A model generated the notes under the pieces. The model had not been told where the DNA came from. It worked only from the letters and a program-made list of their open reading frames with translations, and did not search any database. Both the position numbers and the translations under genes were made by a program. Shown here piece after piece: positions 1 through 11,100 of a stretch of DNA of 64,000 nt. The stretch's first letter is position 1; the number at the start of each line of letters is the position of its first letter. This DNA is from Haemonchus contortus (lineage: Eukaryota > Nematoda > Chromadorea > Rhabditida > Trichostrongylidae), in NCBI GenBank assembly GCA_000469685.2, contig LS997562.1, positions 15,242,275 through 15,306,274 on the forward strand, given 5' to 3'.

Positions 1-43
1 GCACATGACCCCTGTCTAGCTGCGGTAAGCTTTTAAGTCTTAC

Positions 44-262
44 CACTTTCAACATCCTAGCTGCCTTAGGAGCGTAACCACCAATCTCTTTGGCATTTTT
101 CGCTTCTCCTTTGGCAACGAGTGTTCTAAATAGTTATAGGGATTACAGTGTACTTAAGTGATCTTACTGTTTCACTGGGAAAAACCAACCGATACGCGTT
201 GTGTTTGTTGACGAAGGTCTGTCTTACTTCATCTGACATACCGTTGCTGTCTGGACACATGG
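44..262 (-). CDS. CAP-domain (SCP/TAPS, ASP-like) secreted protein, 5' partial exons
   Basis: Two exons read on the minus strand, 262-190 and 125-44, with good splice signals: acceptor TTTCAG before 262, donor CG|GTTGGT after 190, acceptor CTATTTAG before 125, donor GTG|GTAAGA after 44. The first encodes MCPDSNGMSDEVRQTFVNKH followed by NAYR. The second encodes TLVAKGEAKNAKEIGGY followed by APKAARMLKV. This is the start of the CAP fold as seen in Ancylostoma-secreted-protein and venom-allergen-like families: a conserved Cys, the GMSDEVRQ.F...HN.YR helix, then LVAKGEA and PKAA.M. Reading phase is continuous across the intron. The rest of the CAP domain lies beyond the left edge. I could not place the signal-peptide exon upstream (coordinates above 262). 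Members are normally secreted and abundant in parasitic stages; the role of this one cannot be told from the sequence. The gene is divergent from immt-1. Confidence 0.85.
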
Positions 263-1760
263 CTGAAATTCCACTCTTTTGAAGATCTGCTGAGGATATA
301 AGCAGTTTATTTTTTTGTTTTTCTCTAACTTTAAGTAGTATGCACTCCGCCATAACATTTTTAGGCTGAATGGCACTTTTCTAAACACTAATTTCGACAA
401 AGTCTCTACAACTTTGACACGGGACGCAGAAAGAGGGGAGCTGGCATAAGCAGGGTCGTGCCAATGGTAGCTAGAGTGTGCCGATGCTTACGCCTATGAT
501 TAGAAGTGTCGACTGGTTGCTCTTCATCTCAAAAATTATGACCCATCAAAGGTTCAACTGATAGGCAACCGAAAAATAGCGTGGTACTCACTAATGTTCT
601 CGAGCGATAATAACCCCATTATCAGATGTCGTTATCAATGGACCTGCTTTCTTCTGCGGATACATCATTGGTTGAGAATCCAAGATTATTGGCGAACGCA
701 TGAGCTCTGTCGTAAATGGTACCAATGCAAAAAGTAACTTTGATCTTCTAATGAAGGCAAACCTGAAAGGGTCGTCATCCAGTAGTCGTAATCATAACCA
801 CTTCGTAAATACCACAGGCTTGAATCCAGTTGGTAAGCGCCCTTATCGGTCGTTATCAGCTGTTATCAGTTGCTATCATCGGTCGTGTGATCCCACCATA
901 CTGCACATCACATACTAAACTGGCAAGGCTCCACTATTAATGACAGTATTATGGTGACTCTACCCTTTCGAGGATTTTCGTTAGCTCTTGTCAGTTTTAT
1001 CACCTTCTGGCGTGGCACCAACCGTAAACACCAGGGCTCCAATGTTCTGCTAATGACACGAAGAGAGCAGCGACTTGGTTTTGACAGCTCATTATCAGCG
1101 GGTATCAATAATTACCATTCAGCACCGAGTGCATAGGATCCTGTCACATCTTACTTGACCTATCAAAATTCCAAGAGTCCATTATCAGCGGGAAGATTTA
1201 GTGGCTCATTTTACGGTTCTTTATCAGCTCTTAACACATGTTGTGTGTCACAGTTCGTCGATAATCTCTTCCCATCCCAGATTACCTACCAAGTTACCAA
1301 AGCTTCACGGTTAACATGGAGAGCGTTACAGACCTAGTAGCTCTCACCTTATATGGCTTCTTATCAGTCCCTATCACTTGTTACCGTTACCAATAACCAA
1401 CGGTTTCTTCACTTCCTACACCACCTCCAAAGTGCCAAGGCATTACGCTGATAGGAAGGGAATTACGGATCCTCTGGCTTTTGCCTTTTAAGTCTGCTTA
1501 TCAGTTTCTATCGATTGTTGCCACTCCCTATCACCTACCATCAGTGTTCCAATCCTGCCGTTTATCTCACCTTCATATTTGAATGCTTTAGCTACATTGA
1601 GACTGGGATTTCCGGTTGCACACGCACACGCACATAGACACACAAACACAAACACACTAACAGAGACGCTTAGCAGATTATATATAATAGGAAGGGTAGG
1701 GTCCTAGAACACGAGTTCAGATAATTTTGTCAGGGAGATGTTCTACTTATTTGAATCTTC
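263..1760. repeat. Intergenic stretch with a cluster of TTATCA/GATA motifs
   Basis: No gene is recognised apart from the expected but unlocated first exon of the CAP gene. Between about 600 and 1560 the plus strand carries many TTATCA or CTATCA words (near 618, 632, 841, 852, 862, 872, 1090, 1183, 1221, 1362, 1371, 1500 and 1530). Spacing is irregular, within a degenerate, C/T-rich, possibly satellite-derived sequence. TTATCA is the reverse complement of TGATAA, the site bound by nematode ELT GATA factors. A CA-rich patch lies at 1618-1665. Whether this is regulatory or decayed tandem repeat cannot be decided here. Confidence 0.4.
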
Positions 1761-2148
1761 GGCACTATTTACCCTTTACTGCCCCACTTTGTCGAGAATG
1801 GGCTGGATTTCTATCGAATTTTTTTCAAAAAGCTGAAACCGACTAGAAACTTGCCTAGAGGGGTTATTTGACCCGTAGAACACGAATAGCGCGACCATTC
1901 GTCATAAAAATGCCCAGCGCTCGCGCTACAGGCGCCGGCGCCAAATGTAGCTGGGTCACCAATCTTGCTGAAAACTTGCCCTAAGTACGAATTACGAAGT
2001 TTTCACGACGATTGAATGCGATATTCGTGTTCTACGGGTCAAACTACCCCTGTAGACAAGTTTCTAGTAGGTTTCATCTTCTCGAAAAAAATCGATAGAA
2101 ATCCAGCCGATTCTCGACAGAGTGGGGCAGTAAAGGGTAAATAGTGCC
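1761..2148. mobile_element. hAT-like MITE, copy 1 (388 bp, 8-bp TSD)
   Basis: The element starts GGCACTATTTACCCTTTACT and ends with the inverse, giving very long inverted arms (about 180 bp each). It is flanked by an exact 8-bp direct repeat GAATCTTC at 1753-1760 and 2149-2156. A second copy with a different 8-bp duplication sits at 32694-33075. Eight-bp duplications are typical of hAT transposons. There is no coding capacity. Confidence 0.8.
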
Positions 2149-2156
2149 GAATCTTC

Positions 2157-2704
2157 TCCCATTGCACTCCCCTTTACCGTTTGAAGCAGGATTATGAGGG
2201 AATACACAAATAATCTCAAAAAACGCCCACTTTCTCCTAAATTCTTTTTCGCAACATCCTCAGCGATACTCTTCAAATGCGCTCTTCCATCAAGATCAGG
2301 CGCATGCTTGATTTCCTACATCGCTTGCTCAATAACTACTGCTCGGAATGAAAATTAAAAAAAACGAGTCGTTATGGAATCATATACTATCGGATTTAGC
2401 AAGACTTCAGGAACCATCCACGCACGTTCTTTTTCAAAAAACCTATCGGGCTTATCCCTCCTTCCAAGGCTTAACAAGACACGTTCTCCGCTGAAGAGGA
2501 TCATATATGAAGAATCAAGGAAGCAGTTGAACTCCTTCTACCGTTAAACTTTTTTAAAGTGTAACAAATCTGTGCACCCACCAGAGACCACGCCCCACCA
2601 CCCCTTTCTCCTTAATCCCTTCCATAGGTAGTTGGGCATACTTAGCACACCTCACACGTTGCACCTTTCTACATTTTTTTCTGGAATGTGGTGGCTGTGC
2701 TGGG
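2157..2704. other. Intergenic, nothing recognised
   Basis: No coding exon, RNA gene or repeat family was recognised here. Confidence 0.4.
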
Positions 2705-2961
2705 GGGACGGTACGAACGTGCGTCCGAGGATGTGCGCGGCAACTTGCGCGGCGAAGTTCGTGACGATTTGTACGACTGCGGCGCCAACTTTCGGGGCAT
2801 AAACTCGAAGTAGTGTAGTTTATTAGGGTCAGATGATCCTCCTAATCCACTCTATTTCAAATTTGGGCCCAAATCATAGGCGACAAAGTCGTTCAGATCA
2901 TTACGAACTTCGCGCGCAATTTGCCGCGCGCATCCTTGGACGCACGTTCGTACACATACCC
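2705..2961. mobile_element. 257-bp fold-back element, Mutator-like by TSD length
   Basis: The left end contains GGTACGAACGTGCGTCC and the right end GGACGCACGTTCGTAC, with GC-rich arms of about 80 bp (roughly 2711-2785 and 2876-2957). It is flanked by an 11-bp direct repeat GCTGTGCTGGG at 2694-2704 and 2962-2972. Size and duplication length match the MITE at 23644 and 60328, but the ends differ. Assignment to Mutator-like elements is inference. Confidence 0.5.
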
Positions 2962-3028
2962 GCTGTGCTGGGCTTGTGCTATAAATGTGTTTGGTGTACC
3001 GCGCACATTTATCCATTTGAACACAATT

Positions 3029-3160
3029 AGCCAGAAACCTGAACGGTACTTTTTCGTCAGTAGCCCTCCAATCAGAGTACTTTGAGAATCCGTATCTATT
3101 CGTTTCTCTTATGATCAACTCGACAATTTCGTCTGGGAAAAATCTCCGGAAAAACTGGAT
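3029..3160 (-). pseudogene. piggyBac-type transposase fragment
   Basis: A minus-strand frame (open over 3238-2852) contains FFPDEIVELIIRETNRYGF, the helix near the N-terminus of PGBD/piggyBac transposase catalytic regions (usual form ...ELIVEETNRYA...). It is followed by W and EKVPFRFL, where complete proteins read on into the DDE core. Beyond that the frame runs into the fold-back element and is not transposase. Only about 44 residues are recognisable, so this is a dead fragment. It may be a relic of the source family for the TTAA-flanked MITEs at 21356, 56583 and 59582, but nothing in the sequence proves that. Confidence 0.55.
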
Positions 3161-3239
3161 GGGATGCTGATAGCCTAGAACGTTTCTATCCGATTTCAAT
3201 GCAATGGAACCTATGGATATTATTATACAATAGACCAAT

Positions 3240-4212
3240 TTGTTTCAGTATTCCGGTCCCTATACTATAGGCCAACCAGTTTTAGTATTCCTGTTCCCAA
3301 GCTGTCTTACATTAGTATTGTTCATAAAGCGTTTCTTCACAGTTCTTAGGCTAATGATTTATATTACAGTTATGAGCACTCAAAAGAAGTCCGAGTTTGA
3401 CAGAATGATGGAGAATTCTGAATTGATAAGTACTGGTCCAGGCAACTGAGCGTTCGCTCCTCTATGGATCGGTTAAATGGCACCACGCTTGTTTGAGAGG
3501 ATAAAAGCCCTGTACATATGGCTGGCTAGCGTAAGTCATTGTACGAGCCACCACGATTTTGGAAGAAAGGCTCCAAGGCGGTACTGAAGAACACTATCAT
3601 TTCATCCTTTCCTTTATCCTTTGTGCTACTCAAGTAGAATTTTTTTGACAAATTACACTGTAGGTATTTACTGTTTCTTTCGAAGGGCTCAGGGCATGCT
3701 TCCTTTGATATTGCTCAATAAGTTTATGTGGAGATGATCCCCTATAGGGCCAACTTTAGATTTTATTAGCAGCGCTTTAACAACCTTATGATAACAAGAT
3801 TGCTGAGAGAAGAATGTTTTTCGAACAGTTTTATTTGGTAAACTTCTATTCAATGGTTATTTCTAAAGGGATGAAGGATCTTGGTCACCCTACCCATACA
3901 AATTTAACCTGGAGTGAACAGGTCCTCATGAATGGTGGTATGGGCAGAAGCACGCTGAAGCCTCTACACTCGTGAATGCAGCTTAGCGATTCTTTCCTCA
4001 CTGCTTCATGAATGTTAATGTGCTCGCCTATTTTGCTTGTTCATAAGTCGAGTGTTAAAATGCAAATTGAATTGCAAATAAATTGAGTTGCAAATGGGTT
4101 CAGTAAGTGCTGAAACACCGAAACTTAAAGGAAACTATTCATTGGAGGGGAGGTAAAAAGGTAGAACAGATGTATAGGGCACTAACAGAATATACAGCGA
4201 AGTTATCACATA
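3240..4212. other. Intergenic, nothing recognised
   Basis: I see no supported exon, RNA gene or repeat family in this stretch. Confidence 0.4.
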
Positions 4213-4719
4213 CAGTAGCGCTCAAAAGTATTCGGCCAACTTTAACCTGCCGTAACTTCTTTCCCAGTGGAGCAAATCACATGAAATTTTGATATGTTTA
4301 ACTGAAGCATATTTTGCACTATCCACACTAATTGACCGCAAAACAGCTATATCCACATATTAATGAGAAGCCGTTTGTAGTCTGTGCTGAAAGCAAGTTT
4401 GTAACGCCTGCAGTTATTCCGACCCTATGTACGTGTTTCTTCTCTTCTAGGTTCGACATTAGTGCTCGTACACTTAAGACATGGCAAAAGGGAAAGGACT
4501 CCTAGAAGGACCATCATTCGTATTTCTAGTTGATATTTTGTTCAAGCCCTTTTGGATATCTGGAACATGATTAGATTGCAGGTTAATAGTGGTAAATATT
4601 CACACTACACCAATGTTACACATATTGAAATTTCGCTTGATTATATCCATTAGGAAAGAAGCTACGACTGAAAATTATTACTGAAGAAGCATTTCGCCGA
4701 ATACTTTTGAGCGCTACTG
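4213..4719. mobile_element. Tc1/mariner-type non-autonomous element, copy 1 (507 bp)
   Basis: Starts TA|CAGTAGCGCTCAAAAGTATT and ends with the inverse followed by TA, so TA target duplication and CAGT ends, both typical of Tc1 elements. The interior has no open transposase. A second copy lacking its left end is at 50748-51205. Confidence 0.75.
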
Positions 4720-5469
4720 TACATAGTCCTCAGCTTGCGTACTGCACAATGCTCTGAGTAGGTATGCGGCAAATATACCTCGAGGCTGCAAAGACGGTGA
4801 TGCACCACGAATTTTGCGATCGCCTATCTACGCGCGGGTGCTTCGACTGCCACTTGTACTGCTGCTATTTCCTCCAGCCGCCTCGCTATCTCCATCGTTC
4901 ACCTCGAGTGGTCCTGGTTGGAAATCACACTGTTTTGATTCCATATCCGTATCCTATCCTTTGCGCCTTCCTCAACCGCAAAAGTCCGCCGAAGACTTGG
5001 AAGGAAACTAATCTGAAGAGGCGGCTGAAGAGTGTGAAAGTCCATGTTTATGCGACTGTGATGTATGAGCATCCAAACCTACGGCATGTGCGGGTGACAT
5101 CTACATCCGAGTTCTTTTCCATTTATGTTCTCCACACCATTTTTGTTTTCAGACGATGGAGGGAGGTAACACTGTGACCCGTTCAAAAGCTGCAGGCGGT
5201 CCGACTTATGGTTCTCTGGTGCTGACTCTCCGATTTCCGCAAGCCATGGACAATGTCACGTTCCGACGAACCTCACCACCGACTCCGACTTCGTCATCCC
5301 GCGCTCTCTAGCCGACGTCAGTGGATGTGACCTATGCTCGTTACGTCAGATCCGGAAAAAATGTATAATAGTTCAGGGAGGGGGGGGGGCAGCGCCCTCT
5401 TGAATCAAAGACGACTAGAAGGAAGAGTAGTATAGGCTTTTCTATGTTATAACTGTGTATTCACCTAAT

Positions 5470-5587
5470 ATTAGGAAAGGGAGGGGCTCCGGGGTGGGTG
5501 AGCAAAATAGACGTTCGATTTTTATCTCATCCCAGCTTTTTGCATGAGATAACCATCTCACCCACCCCGAAGCCCTCCCCTTCTTAA
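5470..5587. mobile_element. Short fold-back element
   Basis: The inverted arms GGGAGGGGCTCCGGGGTGGG and CCACCCCGAAGCCCTCCCC flank about 60 bp. The ends carry TTAGGAA and TTCTTAA. The layout resembles the fold-back at 8737-8836 in immt-1 intron 2, so they may be one family. Confidence 0.45.
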
Positions 5588-5650
5588 ATTCTTTTAGCTA
5601 ATTAGCATCTCTATGAACAAGTGAACCCGGTTACCCCTGGTGGGCTCCAT

Positions 5651-5926
5651 TGCGCGCGTCTGTCGAAACTAGGTCAAGTCGAACGCGGCGAGCCAGCCCG
5701 CGATACTTGACGGACGTCGCAGTTGTCAGTGGGGCATATAATTTGTGCTCGTTTCACGGCAGTCCGTTTAAAGCGAAGATAAAAGGGCAAGATAACACAT
5801 ACAAATGCAAGTCATTCGCTCCACTGACACTTGGTGGTACTGTAATGTCCTCTCGAGACCTCAGTGTGGTGCGCTGCACGCGAAGTGGGCGGGGCGACCT
5901 ACTTTCGACGGACGCGAGCAACGGAC
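5651..5926. mobile_element. TIR element, GCGCGTCTGTCGAAACTAGG family
   Basis: Left end TTGCGCGCGTCTGTCGAAAC and right end CTTTCGACGGACGCGAGCAA are imperfect inverted repeats. The interior shares TTGACGGACGT.GCAGTTGTC with 59860-59900. The outer ends resemble those of the 18985-20107 element. No flanking duplication was identified and there is no coding capacity. Confidence 0.45.
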
Positions 5927-6345
5927 GTTCTCCCGGTTGTCTGTGAATAGGTGCTGCCTCCCCCCACCCCCAACTATATTTTCACCAGATGATATATAAT
6001 ATATGAGGTTGTTGTGTTTTGGATGGGGAAGAGCAGGAGCTAGAATTTGCGAGTACGAATGATGCTCATGAACCGGATACTCGTATTACGCTTCACTAAT
6101 TATGCTTCATTACACCTTATTTTCTGGACTAGTCTCTTGACCCGGAAGTTACACTTTATGTATGGTGCTGAGGTGGCAACTTGAGCCCAGGCGCCCCAAC
6201 AGCGAGGGGGCTGCGAAAGCCCGCTCCAAACCACATAAACCAACTGGCGCTCCAATACGAGTCCGCGCATGGTGCTACCTATTTACACACCGGTAGCAAT
6301 CTGCATTTGCGTACTAATAGCAACCACCGTAATTGTACGCCTACT

Positions 6346-6905
6346 AGTTTCCATGTTCGGTCTTCTTGAAACCTGGGCATGTCACATAATGTTTTTTACA
6401 CTGTTTTGCCGTACAGGTTTGTTATGATGAAACCGCTTTATTAGGTCGACGTTTCGAACAACTCGTCGTCTTCAAGGACCTGAAAGTAATTCGAAGCTCC
6501 TGACCTGTGACTTACCCGACCAAGCGCCCAAACACGCTAGGCCAGTTGCAACAACTCCCAGAAACTTGAACACCAAAAGATTCCAGCGAAGCAACCAACC
6601 TTCTGCGGTTTCACCAGCGTTGCTGTCCCACTCGATGTCGATGCTGTCGATGGCATCGAGTGGGACAGCAACGCTGGTGAAACCGCAGAAGGTTGGTTGC
6701 TTCGCTGGAATCTTTTGGTGTTCAAGTTTCTGGGAGTTGTTGCAACTGGCCTAGCGTGTTTGGGCGCTTGGTCGGGTAAGTCACAGGTCAGGAGCTTCGA
6801 ATTACTTTCAGGTCCTTGAAGACGACGAGTTGTTCGAAACGTCGACCTAATAAAGCGGTTTCATCATAACAAACCTGTACGGCAAAACAGTGTAAAAAAA
6901 CATTA
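6346..6905. mobile_element. 560-bp near-perfect palindromic insertion with 12-bp TSD
   Basis: Arms 6385-6637 and 6654-6907 are inverse copies with few or no mismatches, around a 16-nt spacer. A 12-bp direct repeat TGTACGCCTACT lies at 6334-6345 and 6906-6917. Between the left duplication and the left arm are 39 nt with no partner. Each arm contains TTGAAGACGACGAGTTGTTC followed by GAAAC, resembling the hammerhead-like core found in the Penelope-like palindrome at 46851. Because of the symmetry both strands encode the same 62-codon frame (6537-6725 and 6566-6754), which is a by-product rather than evidence of a gene. Confidence 0.75.
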
Positions 6906-6917
6906 TGTACGCCTACT

Positions 6918-8195
6918 TTTAGTCAGTTTCGAGGACTGATTGTTATATTGATTTAATGTGTTTGAGTGCTTGCTTTAGTTGATCAGCTCAACTATTCAAT
7001 TCAGTTTGACCTAACTGTTTTGAATGGAGTCCCGGATACCTATATCTGCAAGCATGTAACCCTGGTCGGAAACTATCAGCGTTGTTTTGCTCTGCAGCTA
7101 AAATGCTAGCACTAAAGAGTGATTTAGAATTATAATTTTGGTTCCATTTGGTTTTGATTGGTTTTGGTTCACTTCATTTTGATCAGTTCCCAACTGCGCG
7201 TCTATAAAATGAGTGTATGCACAATGAGTTCTAGTTTTAATCAATTCGCACCTCCGACAACTGCTTGACTGTTGACCGGTCTTGGCTGTTGTCCAGTCTG
7301 GAAGTCTCTGCTGAACTAATATTGTTTGTGTGATTTAGAAATCTCGTTGCATTTAGAAATAGGGAAGAAGGGAAGGAAGAGGAGAAGCATTTTGAAGCCA
7401 GCCACTGTCAGAGTCGAAATTGCTGGCCGGTGCTGGACGTTTTTAGTGCTAGCTTTACGGCTGCAAAGCAAAGAAGCGGCAGTAGTTCCAAGGGCCACAT
7501 GCTTGCAGATGTGGGTAAACATGACTCTTAGAACAGTCCGATCAAGATGAATCGAAGAGTTGAGCTGACGAACCAAGGGCCTCAAACACATGAAACCAAC
7601 ACAACAATAGCCCTCGGAATTGAATAAAAGTGGTTGTAAGGTTACGGTAGTTGCCTTCAGTATGCAAGTGCAGACTGCTACCGGTGTGTAAATACGCAGC
7701 ACCTCCGTGCATCAGGGATATCCCTGCTCCTTATAACTTTCCGTAAGGGCAACTTTGATTTTCTATTAATTGAGAATTGCTGTAGTAGCTCGTTTTGAAA
7801 TGTCTCTATATGTTTCGGCGTGTACACGACGCAAGACGCTTTCGCGTTGTATGATGAACTAATCACGTAAATGAAATAAAACAGACACTGGACGAAAATG
7901 AAAATTATATTACATTTATGACACATTAAAAAGCTTATGGTCAAGGACAAGTGATGGCTAGTTGTGTAGGTCAGGACTGTGTTGCGTCGTAACTGAGATT
8001 CGGACCAGGACCGTTTCTGTGTCACAAGATTATGTTTGCTTCCGAACCAAAATTGTATGCCTGAATCCAAATAGCGATTTTTGAATCAATCATAACTTAC
8101 ATGTCGTTCACAACTCTTATCTGCTTCTGAAACAAATGCTGTAATGTTTCAATTAAGGTCGTACCTGCTCTTGGGCGGGTTATCCTGCTCTAACA
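6918..8195. other. Upstream region of immt-1, nothing recognised
   Basis: Several open frames of 74-130 codons occur on both strands, but none resembles a known family or shows splice structure. The immt-1 promoter should lie in or near here. I do not see a clear TATA box or an obvious trans-splice acceptor immediately before the ATG. Confidence 0.4.
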
Positions 8196-11100
8196 ATGTT
8201 GCGGGCTGTCAAGGTGAGTGAAGCGACAACGAAGTCGTCGAGAACTTTGAGAAAGAATAAAATTGATATTTGCTGACATGTAATTTAGAACAATTATGTG
8301 GCTTGGGGTCTGAAAGGTATTCGAGCTCAATCTGCACAAGCAGCACCTACCCCACCTCGTAAGCCAAGTTCGGCCGCATCGAAGTGAGTAAATATTGCAT
8401 TTGCTTATCAGTGTGTTATATATCCTATTCATTAGCTTTGAAGAGGGGACCACTGTCCGCGGATTTTCAACCCATTCAACAAACGTGTGCGCGTCAGAAG
8501 GGGATGGTGTATAGGGGGTAAAGTCATTGACTGCCAGCAATTGATTTTACTCGTTTATTTTGTGTTCCTAGAGATGTCGAAAAATTTAAACTTAGAATAT
8601 GACATAGAAGTTAAGGGTGAGAATATAGTTGGGAAGAGTGTGTGTGTGGGGGGAGGGGGGGGGGGAGTAATGGTGCCTAGGAGCGTTGTTAGCAGGAAAA
8701 GACAGTTTAGTTTTCTTTTTTCTAAACTAAGTCTTTCGATAGGAAGAGCACCAGTGTGGGTAAGCCAATTGAACGTCCAATTTTCACTTGATCCCGGAAA
8801 AATCTTCCCACTGACCCTGGTGCTCTTCCCTTAGTGAGGTTAGCTTTAAAAAATATATTTTTTGGACTACGAACCTCACTCCTTTCCTCCTTCTCTGCGC
8901 TCTAGCGTCAAGAGCGAGAAAGAATAGTATCTCTCCCAAACTATTTTCATCGACGTTTATTTGGTTCATTCCATCGTTTCCATGCTTCATTATTTTTCTC
9001 CTTTTTTCTTTTCGTCACTTTCCCTCTAAGCACATGGATTATGCGGCCAGCTTCCAGGTTTTTATATTCTGTTGGAGCGCTGGCGACTGTGGCAGTCGGT
9101 GTAATCGGTTATGCTTATGTGGATCCGGAATTCAAAAAGAAAGTGAGCGAATATCAAAATAGAGTAATATTCCTTATAATGAAATGTTGGTAGGTTGAGA
9201 CGACCGTCCCTCAAGTAAAACCATATTTCGACGCTTGGTTTGGCTCATCTCACAATGCGTAAGTATTTTAGACAGCGTCACATGTTTGGATCGTACAAAT
9301 CTCTTTTTCTCCTTTCAGAAACATGGGGCAGCTGTTGTCAGATTTGAAGGATAAGGTGGTTAATGTTATTCCTATTCCTCCTGTTGTAAAAAAAGAAAAG
9401 AATGTTGAAGAAGTGAGAGGTAAACATTGTTCGAACCTAATTTATTCGATCCCCTCTTGTTTGAGTTTCTTCTTACTGACGAAACATGATCTTTGCAATT
9501 CAGAAAGGGAGTCTCCCGTGCACTTGGAACGTGGTGATGCGAGGGCGCCAATGGAAACCAGGACTGACAAAGTTAGCTCAGGGGTAGCAGCTGAGCGAGT
9601 TGCTGGTCAGTTTGCTGTTCTGTTGGTGAACTGTTGTCCATAACTTTAGATTCTTTTAGAGTTCGAGTCTTCCTTGCTATCGGCAATTCATACTGCTGAA
9701 GACAAGGTTCGAGCTGCAACCGATGCTAAAATCAAGACGATAGCCGCAATTAACGAACACGCATCACTTGTCAAGGAAACCGTGGACGAGTCCCAAAACG
9801 CCGATTGGGGAAAGGTAGGTTTTACGTGGCCCTGTATCTTGGTTCTTCAAACGTTACAACAATGTTCTATGACCAATGCATTACGTTGATTCTTCAAGTG
9901 GGCAAGCTGGGATTCGGAAAAATTGAAAGACTGTCGTAGAACGGTAACGTTCAACATTTAATTCAGAATGTACGGGAAAGGCAAACGCAGCACACTATGA
10001 TCGCTGTGAATGAGAAACTGTTTACATATTAAAGCGTTTCATTATCAGTTGTTAAACTGACTATGAGTTTAAGCAAAGGCAATATTAAGTTCTTCAACTA
10101 TAAAGTCTTCAGTATTCTGTTCGGACTCGACGTGTTCGCATATCTGCTGGACTTCTTTTCCTCAAACATTCATTCTTCGCATTCTTTTTATACCTATCAT
10201 TCCTTACCACGCCGTGTTCTTATTATTCATATAAATCCACGAAGCTGTAATCTTGGAAGTTTTGATTAAGAAATTGGATACTCGTTACTCGTACTTATGG
10301 ACTTTTCAGGTGACAACTGCTCTTCAACAGGCTGAATCGCTTGCTAGCAAAGATGGAAAAGCAGAAGCGGATGGAAGAAATTATATTGACTATCTAAGAA
10401 CAGTAATTCTCAAAATTCAGTGTCCAATATCTTTGTTAATTGGAGTATTAATAGTCACCATAGATAATCAGCCGTGGTAAGAGTGATCCTGTGACTGCCA
10501 GTAATCCTTTGCTTCTGAATGCAACTGAAACAGCAAACAAGTTATCCCACCAACTTGACGAACTTGATGGACTGGTCTTCAAGGTTGCCTTTCGCCGCTA
10601 TGATAGTATATCACATGATATTCAAAAGCTGGAATCTTTCAGGCACGGCAGGAGTCATCAATTTCAAATCAGTACAAGGATCTCGTCCAGCGTAGTCGCG
10701 AGCAGTTTGCTCAGGAAGTGAAGAATATTCTTCCCAATGTAGACATCAATGTGAAGGTAATTCTATTGATATCATTCTAGATCTTCCCTGTTTCAGCTAT
10801 TTTCGTATTGATTTTTCGTTCTAATAGTGGTGACTTCGTTTTTTTTTTGTAATTTTTCGAACTGCCTCCAAGTGGTCCCAAAACTTGCGACATAAATTCT
10901 CTGTTTTATCCAATCATTCTGTGCGGTATATCGTCCACTACGCTGATGGCATCTTTAGAATGGTATATCCTATGCTGTAGGGTTATCACGATATCTATGA
11001 ATTAGGGTCATGGTAAAGAATAATGCTAAGAGGTGGTAGTTATGCCCGGGTCTTTAAACTTGCACTGCATCTAGCAGTGAGAATTTACTTCCTTCACATT

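Noticed and set aside
6537..6754. Identical 62-aa frames on both strands as a gene pair
   Set aside because: They result from the palindrome; no family resemblance, start context or splice sites.
7316..8070. 128- and 130-codon minus-strand frames upstream of immt-1
   Set aside because: No domain, no splice structure, low-complexity hydrophobic patches; probably chance.
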